In this document: positions 49,114-61,560 of the stretch, piece after piece
Layout: each line of letters begins with the position of its first letter
Numbering within the stretch: position 1 is the stretch's first letter
Source of the DNA: Sipunculus nudus
Lineage: Eukaryota; Annelida; Sipuncula; Golfingiida; Sipunculidae
Assembly (NCBI GenBank): GCA_026874595.1
Contig: CM049307.1
Location: forward strand, 18,267,079-18,331,078
DNA length: 64,000 nt
Direction: 5' to 3'
Position numbers and translations under genes: made by a program
The notes under the pieces: generated by a model
What the model saw: only the letters and a program-made list of their open reading frames with translations
What the model was told of the DNA's origin: nothing
Databases searched by the model: none

Positions 49114-51017
49114 ACAAGGGACCTATGGGTCACTATGCTCAGCTGAAGATGACCTTGAAGGTAAAAATCTAAAATAATATCAAATGGTTATGCTGTGTAA
49201 GAGGAAGAGATAATAAAGGCCATGGTTGGTTTATATGATTGTTTTGTATTGATGAGCAAGAAATTGTTGCAAATAATATTTTGTGACCTAACCATGTGTT
49301 TCCTAATGTTGAAATTGAAGCATGTGAGCAGTTTGTGAACAAATGATCTGTAATATTACCATGATCATTAGTTGGCTTTTTGATTAACTGTTGACATTTC
49401 AGTAGTTTACACATTTGTTCAATTGAATCTATTTTTTGTATAATATATATTATTAAATATAAATGTATTTTTTTAATGAAATTTATACAGTTGAAATATA
49501 ACTAATTAACAACATAAAACAGGGCAAACAAAGCCTGATCTCAAATTCTGCTGAGGCAGGAAAATAATGAACAATTGTTTGTATTAAATCCTCATTTTTT
49601 TATTACATCAATTTTTTTTATTATAAGTTTATATTTCTATACATTTCCAATATAACATATATATCCGAATATAAAAGTTGATTCATAATTCTTAATTGCA
49701 TCATCATAAATCTCAATCTTGTCAGATAACACCACATCATGCATACAAATGTTTATTTATTTTTTACCACAAAAATATATCTTTTAAATCTGCAAAACAA
49801 TAAATATCTTAAAATAATACTTGATTTAGATTTCACAATTTTTAAATGTGTCTTTATTTATCCATAATGTGCTTCATATTTTATAAATTTAAGCATACTG
49901 ATGGGTTCAATTATATTTGTTAAAATCATTTAAAAGAAAATTGATTTATTCAAAAATGCCACATTACACAACATTGCATCTTCTGGATTACACCTTGAAT
50001 TACCTTTTCAAGGAAAGTTTTTGCATATCAGAGTGGAAACAGCATTACAATGAAGGAGATACAGTGAAAACAATAACAATTACTGCATAACACTTGGTGG
50101 GTTGGGTTTGCGGGGGGTGGGGGGGTGGGGGGGGGGGGGTGATTGGGATGGTGATATGAGAATAACTGTACACCTGTCACAGCAGAGGATCTCCCCAAGT
50201 GACTGTAACAAATCAGAAACCCTGGCATAGCTGACTTCCATTGACCTTGAGTGGGACCCTGCATTTGTAATCTGTAATCAAAGCAAATGACTACAACAGA
50301 GCCTCAAGAAAAAATCAATAAATAGCCTTATTTTCAAGCTTTTATTTTCAACTTTCAGATTTAAACAAATTAAATATTTATGTTTACATGCTGTGAAAAT
50401 TAAATCATTGGTACTAACAGAAAAAAAACGTGCCATGGTCAAAGTTGGGCAAAATTTAAGGTACTGATTTTATTTTTATGCAAATAACTTAAAAAATTTA
50501 CAAAATTCAGATTTAATTTTGGGTAAACAATTGAATCTTAATTAAACATAGTAATATACTTGGGAAAATAGACTCTAGTTTCAAAATTTTTCATGTTAAG
50601 TGAGTTAATATTTTTCCTGATTTTTTACAAAATCCATTATGTTTGGGCCCATAACTTAAAGAATTTATACTTAACAGACTTAATTTCTGGCATGTACATA
50701 GAAACTATATAGAGGAATATTTATGGTAAATATGAGGAAAAACATATGAGTGGTTTTGATATTAGGCAGTCCTGAAGTTTGAAAGTAGGTTTTTAATAAA
50801 AAATTGAGGTTTTTCCTTAATTTCTCAAAGGAACGAATTCGCAAAGACCCAGTTTTCGGCTTGGCAGGAGATCTTGGGGACATCTAACATTATGCTGAAT
50901 TTTGGATTCCTAGGTCTTACGGTTTCAAAACGTGCCACATCTACAGACTGACGGACGAACGGACGATGGACAATGGACCACGACTATAGCTCAGATGACT
51001 TATAGTCAGCTGAGCTA
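49114..51017 (+). mobile_element. Family A element A6, nested in A5
   Basis: Left end ACAAGGGACCTATGGGTCAC, TATGCTCAGCTGA. Right end TAGTCAGCTGAGCTA. The interrupted A5 sequence TTTTTATTAAAAA / ATAATAAGAAAATCATATG is continuous in A8 at 57567-57597. It carries the G-run module at 50112-50139 and one ~620-bp unit. Confidence 0.8.
50112..50139. repeat. G-rich tract in A6
   Basis: Runs of 6, 7 and 13 G separated by single T (and GT) bases; G-quadruplex-capable. Confidence 0.9.
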
Positions 51018-53751
51018 ATAATAAGAAAATCATATGATTTTTTAAAATAAAATATAACTGAAATGATTATTGAAATAATATTATAGAATATATTCATGAA
51101 TGCATTCATGAATGAAAGTATCTGCACTGGTATTCAAATACTTTCATTTTTACCTGAATCCCATTCTTATGCAAAAAAATTTTTTAATGCAGTACATATT
51201 CATATTTGTATTCAAATACATTTGCAAAGCATTCGCACCATGTCTAGTATTTATTTAGTTTTAGCCAAACAAAGATGTTGAGAATCCAGAATATACAAAA
51301 TTCACAAATTTAAATAATGATCATAAGTACCTGGTTTTATGGCTTTTATTTATATTTAAAAAAAATAAATGTAATATATTCACTTTGGACTACTTTCACA
51401 TCAATCTACACACTAGACACAGTAGGAATCTAGATTAATATTATCAACTGCATCTTTGTCTATCATTAATTTCCTTCATATGATCCCTAATGATTAGTAA
51501 TAAATAATATGATTTATTTTTTTTATCATTAAAATTTCACTGAAAAATACCATAGGTGACTGCATGGTGTTATTTGGAATAACATTGACATTGACATTCT
51601 ATCCATCCATACAAGATTCTTACATCATCAGTAACTGCAAGTTAATTTTCTGTTACTCATCAACTAACAAATTCCTTTTCTATTAATTTTTCTTTAATTT
51701 GTTATAAAAAAAACAAAACAAAATTATTAATTTATTGTTTATTGTTATGTTGTTTTTCAAAACAACTACTAGATGAGTTGGGTTGGACACATGGATCAAC
51801 TGTGGCTGGGCATTAGCTGCCTGGCTGCCCCAGTGTATGCTTCGCTCAAGCATGCATAATCTGATGAAAGGTCAACAAGGTCAACATACAGGTGACTGAA
51901 GAGGGGCTGGATTAAGCCTGGGTGTGACATGGTCTCATATAAACATTAATAAAAGCTACAATATTTGCCCAATTTCTTTCAGCTTTCTAAACTACAAAGA
52001 TGAAATCCTTATGTGTGCATGATATGAAAATTATATCAACAGTGCTCTCAGGAAACAAAGGTGCCATGGTCAAAGTTGGGCAAAATTTAAGGTACTAATT
52101 TTTTATTTATACTAATAACTTATAAAATTTGAAAAATTCAGAACTAATTTTTGGTATTCAATTGAATCTTGATTAAATAATGTTACATCCCTGACAAAAA
52201 AATCTCTAGCTTCAGCAATCCTCTTGTTAAGGGAGTAAATATATTTCTTGATTTTTTAAAAAGTGCATTATGTTTGGGCCCATAACTTAAAACAATTACG
52301 CAATACTGACATCATTTCTGGCATGTGCATAGCAAATGTATAGAAAAATATGTATATTATATAAAATCAAAGTCAGATCAGTGGTTTTGATATTAGGCAG
52401 TCTTACAGTGAAACAATGAGTTTTAATGGAAAAATGAAGTTTTTCATTAATATTTCGAAGGAATGAAGTCCTAGTGATAAAATTCTTGGCATGGCAGGGG
52501 ATTTTGGAGACATCTAACTGTATGCTAAATTTAAGGAACTTAGAGCTGAAGCTGGGGAGCTGAGCTCTAGCAAACTGCATAACACTAGCTTGATGTTAAC
52601 TTGATGTGACATGGTGCTTGAAAACTTGAATAAAATCTACAGTTTTTGATCAACTGGTTTCAATTTTTTGGTGTTAACAGTTGAAATGCTGCCAAAAACA
52701 TGCTGTGAAAATTAAATCCACAGTACTTACAGGAAAAAAACGTGCCATGGTCAAACTTGGGCAAAATTTAAGGTACCAATTTTATATTTTTGCCAATATT
52801 TAAAAAAATTTAACAGATTTTGATATAATTTTTGGTATACAATTAAATTTTGATCAATTAAAGTTGTATTACTGAAAAAAAGTCCCTACCTTTAACACTT
52901 TTGGTCTTAAGTGACCAAATATCTTTCCTGATTTTTTACAAAGTCCATTATGTTTGGGCCCATAACTTTTTTAAATTTAGTAATACTGACTTAATTTCTT
53001 GCATGTACATAGGAACTATATAGAGGAATATTTATGGTAAATATGAAGAAAACCAGATGAGTGATTTTGATATTAGGCAGTCCTGAATTGTGAAAATAGA
53101 TTTCTAATAAAAAACTGAGGTTTTTCCTTAATATCTCGAAGGAACGAAGTCCTATTGACCCAATTTTCGGCATGGTAGGAGATTTTTGGGACATCTAACT
53201 GTACGGCAAATTTCAGATTCGTAGGTCCAATGGTGTCGAAACGTGCCAGTTGGACAGACTGCCAGACGGACAGATGGACGGACGACGGACAATGGACCAC
53301 GACTATAGCTCAGATGACTTATAGTCAGCTGAGCCAAAAATTAATCCAACAAAGTTTGACCAATATTCCTAATTTTAATACTAAGTTAACAGTGTTATTC
53401 ACACCTAGGCCCTGCCAACTTTAAGAGATATGAATGAAATGCTACAAAGTATTTATATCTTCTTAAATCTTGTCAGTTAGCACTTACATTAGATCCTAAT
53501 ATTTTATCACATTTGAATATTAGGATTAAATTCCTGAATTTTTTTTCTTTTAAACAATCAAAATTGTCCAAGTCTCATCAAAAAGAATTTATTTAACATT
53601 AAAATTATAAGATTCATCTTGTTTATTAGTCCTGTGTATTGAAGGGGTGGGTGGGGGGAGGGGTCTCCGTTGTTACTGCTCGTTGCTGAAAAAAATGTTA
53701 ATTTTAAGATTCATCTAGTTCATAGTACAGGTCTGTCAACAGAATGGGGGT

Positions 53752-53769
53752 GGGGGGGGGGGGGGGGGG
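53752..53769. repeat. G18 homopolymer in A4
   Basis: Eighteen G preceded by GGGGGT and followed by AGCGGGGG, at the family's usual G-run position. Confidence 0.95.
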
Positions 53770-54042
53770 AGCGGGGGTTACCAGAGAAAAAGGCTCCCTG
53801 TGGTATGGTATTAACTGCAGACAGCCTGATCAAGCTCAACTCAGTGGAGAGAGCTGCACTGTATGACCTACAGTCACCAAAGTGGACTGCTTGACAATGT
53901 AAGGGAATACAATAAGAGTCTTCAAAATAAATTAAATTACTAGCCTAATTTTGCAGCTTTTATTTTCAAATTTCAGATTTTAACAGATAAAATCCTTATG
54001 TGCACATGCTGTGAAAATTAAATTCCACAGTACTTACAGGAA

Positions 54043-57000
54043 ACAAGGGACCCATGGGTCACGGCGCTCAGCTGATCGTGATTGGACTATAAATGTTTCT
54101 CCACTGTGATACTATATCGAGTCAATAAAGCTTATGAATATCATGTACATGTTAGGCTATTATAAAGGAATGTAATGTAATATGTGAGTAAATGATAAAT
54201 GAAATTACCTGACTGATGGACTAATAGAGTCAAATAAAGTGGTTTATTTTTTATTTATTTAGGAGGGGTTGAAAATGTGATATATTTGAGCAAATATGAA
54301 TGCAATGACAGCAGTAATAAGCAGTAGTAGAATGATGATAAGGCTATTTGTTGAAGGATCTAAAGTGTATGGTAGTCTGCAAGCGTTCAATTTGACAGAT
54401 ATGATGTTATGATTAACTATGCTGATGAAGTGATTTATGAATATGTGACTGTATGACACAATATCTCTTTAGTCTTGACAAGGTACATTATTGTGATGCC
54501 CACTATGTCTACATATTACACAATATTGACATAATTTCTGGCATGTACATAGGTACCTATGGACGAATAGTTATACAAAATATTAAAGTATGAATATATC
54601 TGATTCATCTTGTTCTTGCTTACTGAGGCTGACTTTGGGATGGGGTTCGGAGAAGGGAAAAGTGAGGGCAGCACGAAGGTGGATGTAGAAATATTCTATT
54701 GTAATGTTTTTCATTTATATAAGAATATGAAAAGCCAAGAGTCAAGGGGCCCTCCTACTTGGTTATAGTAAAGTTCTAAATATATGATTGCAAACTAATA
54801 CTCTGACAAGACTTTCATGAAGAAAAACAGTAAAAGTTTTGAGATACTGTGTTGCATACGAAAATTTATAGTTGGACAGGCAAGTGGACAGAATAGACTA
54901 ATACCTTTATTTCACTTTCAAGAGAATAATGCATTTAAGTTTAAATATAATCCTATTTTTTTAAGCAGATCCACTTTTTCCATTAAGAAGTTTTTATCTG
55001 AATCATTTTTTTTATTTACAGGTTTATAAATTTTTAATTAAAAAACCTGAAAATAAAAGTTAAAATATTAGAATTGTTGCAAAAGTTGCAATCATTATAT
55101 ATACATAGTAAAAAACATTGGGTCATATTATGCATACACATATATTTTATTATTTTTAAATCATAAATGTTTAAACTGATTTTAAAAGAAAATAATGCCA
55201 CAACATGGCATCTACAAGAATATTCCTTGAATCACTATTAAAAAGTTTTGCACATTGGAGTTTTCAGGACATGCTTAATTTTATTCACCAAAATAAAATA
55301 AAAGTAAATTTGATAAAATAAAACATCTTTTCAAATAAAGTATACACACTGTTGGTTGAATGAGGGACAAACAATATCATTGTGCTAATTACTATCCCAG
55401 TTTTAATTAATTACTGGATTTAATAGTCAATTTCACACCTGGTGAAGTTTTTACTCTTCTGAAGTAAGGAATTACTTATCTCATGAACATCCACACTTTC
55501 ACAGCAATACACCACTTTGTGGACACAATTAAATGTACACTTTAATCATTGTAACCCTGGTGGTACAATACAAAATCTAAAATGTAGCATGTCCAAGAAT
55601 AAAATAAAATACGGAAAAATTATAACATTCATCTAGTTTATGCACCAGCTGGGGGGGGATAAGTGCAGGGCAAAGGGGAAGCCTGCTAGTAGTGGCCAAG
55701 CTGGGCCAAGGTAAGCTGCCTGGGGTGGGTTACATAATGCAAGTGAAGGCTGTACTACTAGGTGGGCTAGATGTAAACAACAATTGACATGGTGTATGAA
55801 AACATGAATAAAAGCTATTCATTCCAATCAATTTCTTTTGAATGTTCAGATTTTAAAAGATTAAATCCTTATGCATATATGCTGGGAAAATTAAATCAAC
55901 AGTGCCAAAGTTGGACAAAATTTAAGATATTGATTTTTTATTTATGCTAATAACTTGAAAAATTTGCAAAATTCAGATCTAATTTTGGGTAAACAATTGA
56001 ATCTTGATTAAATAAAGTTATATTCCTGAAAAAAAGTCTCTAGGTTCAGCAATTCTCATGTTAGGTGAGTAAATATATTTCCTGATTTTTTAAAAAATTG
56101 CATTATGTTTTGGCCCATAACTTCAAAATAATACCCAATACTGACCTAATTTTTGGTATGTTCATAGAAAATGTATAAAAGAATGTGATTACTAAATACG
56201 ATCAAAAACAGATCAGTGGTTTTGATATTAGGCAGCCTTGAAGTGTAACAATGGCTTTTTTTTTATGGAAAACAGAGTTTTTTTCCTTAATATCTCGAAG
56301 GAACAAAGTCCTAATGACTGAATTTTCGGTATGGTAGGAGATTTTGGGGACATCTAAAATTATGTCAACAGCCTGGGGAGCATAGAGATGTGCACTGAAT
56401 GACCTACAGTCATCAAAGTGGACTGCCTGACAATGTAAGGGAATACAACAAGAGCCTCCAAAAAAATTCAATTAATAGCCTAATTTTGCAGCTTTTATTT
56501 TCAAATTTCAGATTTTAACAGATTAAATCCTTATGTATACATGGTGTGAAAATTAAATCCACAGTACTTACAGGAAAAAAACGTGCCATGGCCAAAGTTG
56601 GGCAAAATTTAAGGTACCAATTTTATATTTTTGCCAATATTTAAAAAAAAATTTACAAATTTTGATCTAATTTTTGGTATACAATTAAATTTTTATTAAT
56701 TAAAGTTGTATTACTGAAAAAAAAGTCCCTACCTTTAACACTTTTGGTCTTAAGTGACCAAATATCTTCCTGATTTTTTTACAAAGTCCATTATGTTTGG
56801 GCCCATTACTTTTTTAAATTATATAATACTGACTTAATATCTGGCATGTACATAGGAACTATATAGAGGAATATTTATGGTAAATATGAAGAAATCCAGA
56901 TGAGTGGTTTTGATATTAGGCAGTCCTGAAGTGTGAAAATCGATTTCTAATAAAAAATTGAGGTTTTTCCTTAATATCTCAAAGGAACGAAGTCCTATTG

Positions 57001-57183
57001 ACCCAATTTTTGGCATGGTAGGAGATTATGGGGACAACTAACTGTATGCCAAAATTCAGATTCGTAGGTCCAACGGTGTCGAAACGTGCCAGTCTTACGG
57101 ACGGACATCCAGACGGACAGACGGACGGACGACGGACAATGGACCATGACTATAGCTCAGATGACTTATAGTCAGCTGAGCTA
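54043..57183 (+). mobile_element. Family A element A7, nested in A4
   Basis: Left end ACAAGGGACCCATGGGTCAC, GGCGCTCAGCTGA. Right end TAGTCAGCTGAGCTA. It interrupts A4 inside ..CTTACAGGAA / AAAAACGTGC.., a string that is continuous at 52731, 56571 and 59261. It has the G-run module (55651-55658) and two ~620-bp units. Confidence 0.82.
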
Positions 57184-57251
57184 AAAAACGTGCTGTGGCC
57201 AAAGTTGGGCAAAATTTAAGGTACCAATTTTTATTTTTGCTAATATTTTAA

Positions 57252-59866
57252 ACAAGGGACCTATGGGTCACGACGCTCAGCTGTTATATATGGTAAAAAA
57301 ATATTATTTAGAAATGAGGCACATGCTGGTTTTGTGTGGTAATAAATATAAGCTGTATTATGAGTTGTTGTTGTTTAGCTTATGTATGATTTTGATAGTA
57401 CCTTTGGAGACAGGGAAGAAGATTGATTTCATTTATTTTATTAACAATTGGAGAACTATTGTCACACAGATTTTGACTTGGCCATATAACTTATAAGCAG
57501 AACATATAATATAAGAGTTTAACTATTTATTAAAAAAATTACAAATATTGTCCCAAATATAATTTTTATTAAAAATAATAAGAGAATCATATGATTTTTT
57601 TAAATGAAATATAACTGATATGATTATTAAAATAATATTAAAGAATATATTCATGAATGCATTCATGAATACATTTTGAAAGTATTTGCACGAGTATTCA
57701 TATACTTTCATTTTTACCTGAATTCCCATTCTTTATGCAAGAAATTTTATAATGGAGTACATAATCATATTCGTATTTAAATACAATTACAAAGTATTCG
57801 TTCTATGTCTGGTATTTATTCAATTTTCACCAAACAATGATGTTGAGAATCCAGAATATACATAATTCACACATTTAAATAATGATCATAAGTACCTGGT
57901 TTTATGGCTTTTATTTATATTAAAAACTAACTGTAAAAAATTCATTTTGGACTAATTTCACATCAATGTACACACTAGACACAGTAGGAATCTAGATTAA
58001 TATTATCAACTGCATCTTTGTCTATCATTAATTTCCTTCATATGATCCCTAATGATTAGTAATGAATAATATGATTTACTTCTTTATCATTAAAATTGAA
58101 CTGAAAAATGCCATAGGTGACTGCATGGTGTTATTTGGAACATGTGACATTCTACCCATCGACACAAGATTCTTATATCATCAGTAACTGCAAGTTTATT
58201 TCCTGTTATTATAAACTAACAAATTCCTTTTCTATTTTTCTTTAATTTGTTATTATAAACCAATAAAAATTTATTAATTTGTTGTTTATTGTTATGTTGT
58301 TGGTTAAAACTACTAGATGAGTTGGGTTGGACACCTGGATCAACTGTGGCTGGCCATAAGCTGCCTGGATTCCTGTATGCCTCGCCTCAAGCGTGCATAA
58401 TTTGATGAAAGGTCAACAAGGTCAACATACAGGTGACTCAAGAGGGGCTGGAGAGAGCCAAAGTCTGACAGGGTCTCATAAAAAACATTAATAAAAGCTA
58501 CGATTTTTTGGCCAATTTCTTTCAGCTTTCTAAATTAAAAAGCTGAAATCCTTATGTGTGCATGATATGAAAATTATATCAACAGTGCTCACGTGAAACA
58601 AACGTGCCATGGTCACAGTTGGGCAAAATTTAAGGTACTAATTTTATATTTATACTAATAACTTATAAAATTTGAAAAATTCAGAACTAATTTTTGGTAT
58701 TCAATTGAATCTTGATTAAATAATGTTACATCCCTGACAAAAAAATCTCTAGCAATGCCCTTGTTAAGGGAGTAAATATATTTCTTGATTTTTTACAAAG
58801 TGCATTATGTTTGGGCCCATAACTTAAAACAATTACGCAATACTGACATCATTCTGGGATGTGCATAGAGAATGAAAAATATGTATATTGTTTATGATTA
58901 AAGTCAGATCAGTGGTTTTGATATTAGGCAGTCTTGAAGTGTAACAATGGGTTTTTAATGGAAAAATGAAGTTTTTCATTAATATCTCGAAGGTATTAAG
59001 TCCTAGTGACCAAATTCTTGGCATGGTAGGGGATTTTGGAGACATCTAACTGTATGCTGAATTTAAGGAACTTAGAGCTGAAGCTGGGGAGCTGAGCTTT
59101 TGCAAACTGCATAACACTAGCTTGATGTAAACAATATGTTACAAGGTGCTTGAAAACTTGATTAAAATCTACAGTTTTTGATCAACTGGTTTCAAATTTT
59201 TGGTGTTAACAGTTGAAATGCTGCCAAAACATGCTGTGAAAATTAAATCCACAGTACTTACAGGAAAAAAACGTGCCATGGTCAAAGTTGGGCAAAATTT
59301 AAGGTACCAATTTTTTATTTTTATTAATATTTTAAAAAATTTAAAAGATTTTCATCTAATTTTGGGTATACAATTTAATTTTGATTAATTAAAGTTATAT
59401 TACTGGAAAAAAGATCCACAGCTTTAACATTTTTTGTGTTAAGTGATCAAATCTTTCCTTATTTTTTTCAAATGCATTATGTTTGGGCCCAGAACTTTTT
59501 TCAATTAAATAATACAGACATAATTTCTGGCATGTACATAGGAACTATATAGAGGAATATTTATGGTAAATATGAGGAAAAACAGATGAGTGGTTTTGAT
59601 ATTAGGCAGTCCTAAAGTGTTAAAATAGGTTTTTAATAAAAAATTGAGGTTTTTCCTTAATTTCTCAAAGGAACGAAGTTGCAAAGACCCAGTTTTCGGC
59701 TTGGTAGGAGATCTTGGGGACATCTAACATAATGCCGAATTTTGGATTCCTAGGTCTTACGGTTTCAAAACGTGCCACATCTACGGACGGACGGACGGAC
59801 GGACAGACGGACAGACGGACAATGGACCACGACTATAGCTCAAATGACTTATAGTCAGCTGAGCTA
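57252..59866 (+). mobile_element. Family A element A8, nested in A4
   Basis: Left end ACAAGGGACCTATGGGTCAC, GACGCTCAGCTG. Right end TAGTCAGCTGAGCTA. It interrupts A4 inside AATATTTTAA / AAAATTTAAAAGATTTT, which is continuous at 59327-59350. Nearly full collinearity with A5 shows that the two are recent relatives, and it supplies the unfilled reference for A6. Confidence 0.82.
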
Positions 59867-60478
59867 AAAATTTAAAAGATTTTGATCTAATTTTGGGTAT
59901 ACAATTTAATTTTGATTAATTAAAGTAATAATACTTGGAAAAAAGTCCTTAGCTTTAACATGTTTTATGTTAAGCGATCAAATATCTTTTCTGATTTTTT
60001 ACAAAATGCATTATGTTTGAGCCCATAACTTTTTTAAATTATATAATACAGACCTTATTTCTGGCATGTATACAGGAACTATATAGAGGAATATTTATGG
60101 TAAATATGAGGAAAAACAGATGAGTGGTTTTGATATTAGGCAGTCCTGAAGTGTGAAAATAGATTTCTAATAAAAAATTGAGGTTTTTCCTTAATATCTC
60201 GAAGGAACAAAGTCCTATTGACCCAATTTTTGGCATGGTAGGAGATTTTGGGGGACATCTACCTGTATGCCAAATTTCAGATTCGTAGGTCCAATGGTGT
60301 CGAAACGTGCCAGTCTTACAGACGGACATTGGTAGGAGATCTTGGGGACATCTAACATTATGCCAAATTTTGTATTCCTAGGTCTTACGGTTTCAAAAAG
60401 TGCCACATCTACGGACGGACAGACGGACAGACAATGGACCACGACTATAGCTCAGATGACTTATAGTCAGCTGAGCTA

Positions 60479-61429
60479 AAAACAGCTATGACACTACATG
60501 CACATAGGGAAGATATCATGGCAACACTGAACTTTAACCAACTGACAGATGGCCAGACTATTGGTAGCAGGGGCCTGTGTCTCTGTGTTTACAACAGAGC
60601 CACAATTGGGTCTAGGCGAGAGCTTACTAGCAGAGTGTTGACAGGTGTAATGAATTCTTAAGTCTGAATGCCACATAAATTTTCTACTGTTTGTATCATA
60701 TAAATGTATTTGCTGAATTTAGCAAGAAACATCAGGAGTTGATACCCAGCAATTGATGCTGAAAAAAAATTTAGATGTTCATGAGATAAGAATACAAAAT
60801 AAATTTATATAACACCTAATTATCACTAAAAACAAGTCACATATTATAGATTGCATATAATTAAGTAAAACCCTTCTGAACACAGATGCATTTATTTAAA
60901 GTAGGGAAGAGTCACACCCTGTAAATATAAAGTGTGAATGTAAACCTAGTACACTAATAAGAAATTTTAGTTTTCACTGCATAAATACTGCCTCATCTTA
61001 ACATTCCCAAGAATACCAAACACAAAGTTAAACTATTTATTTTGAGACACAGATGGGAGCATTCTCAGCTTCTATGAAACAAGTTTCACTTTACACTTAA
61101 TGTTGCATCATGAGTTATGTAAACACAGACTTAAATATGTCTCAAACATTATCTGGAATTTCCACATTTACAAATAAGTACGACCTAAAACAGACATAAC
61201 AGTACCTTTGTATCTCTTGGCAGTTTGAAAGTTACAAGGGCACCAGGTCCTATAAAAGCCAACAGAGGCATGCCACATAACAGAAAGGTTTTACTGCATG
61301 TTAATTAATTCCAAAGAAACACTGTTAATATTCTGATGTGTTTTTCTTAAAATAATACCGCCTAGAAGTAATTAAAATTGAAATGGAACTGGATAACAAT
61401 GATTGTCTAAAATAATGACAAATTAAATG
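60479..61429. other. CHTF18 intron, unclassified
   Basis: AT-rich with no family repeats. A 44-base open segment with splice-like edges at 61206-61249 was considered and not accepted as an exon. Confidence 0.4.
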
Positions 61430-61560
61430 TGATGGTGGCCGCACAGACCTTCTTAGTAAGATAATTTACCTGCATGACAATTAAACAAGTAACGAGAAGC
61501 AATTAGACAGGATATCCCTAACAGCTGAGACCCACAATTCACACCTTTGGTGAGCAAATT
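61430..61560. promoter_or_regulatory. Small candidate conserved non-coding block
   Basis: Unique, balanced composition with GACAATTAAACAAG, AGCAATTAGACAGG and AACAGCTGAGACC. The TAAT-type and E-box words and the lack of repeats suggest a regulatory element. No conservation data. Confidence 0.25.

Larger units (their letters stand above)
48789..53336 (+). mobile_element. Family A element A5, nested in A4, interrupted by A6
   Basis: Left end ACAAGGGACCCATGGGTCAT, GGCGCTCAGCTG. Right end TAGTCAGCTGAGCCA (one change). Own sequence is 48789-49113 plus 51018-53336. It is closely collinear with A8 (57252-59866), for example GAGGCACATGCTTGTTTTGT and GAGTTGGGTTGGACAC. Two ~620-bp units precede the terminus. 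Confidence 0.75.
48490..60478 (+). mobile_element. Outermost family A element (A4) of a five-member nest
   Basis: Left end ACAAGGGACCCATGGGTCAC, then ATCGCTCAGCTGA, at 48490. Right end TAGTCAGCTGAGCTA at 60478. After removing the nested copies (48789-53336, 54043-57183, 57252-59866) about 1.7 kb of A4 remains in family order: left end, AT-rich part, G-runs (53641-53775), the ~620-bp unit and the GGAC-tract terminus. Its right end is double: one terminal module of the CGAAACGTGCCAGTCTTAC type up to 60328, then a second of the CACATCTACGG type. Confidence 0.7.

Noticed and set aside
61206-61249. A 44-base - strand open segment with acceptor and donor, phase-compatible with the CHTF18 exon at 36848
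   Set aside because: The peptide (PGALVTFKLPRDTK) does not resemble the region I would expect before DFFGR in CTF18, and such short matches arise by chance in 27 kb of intron.
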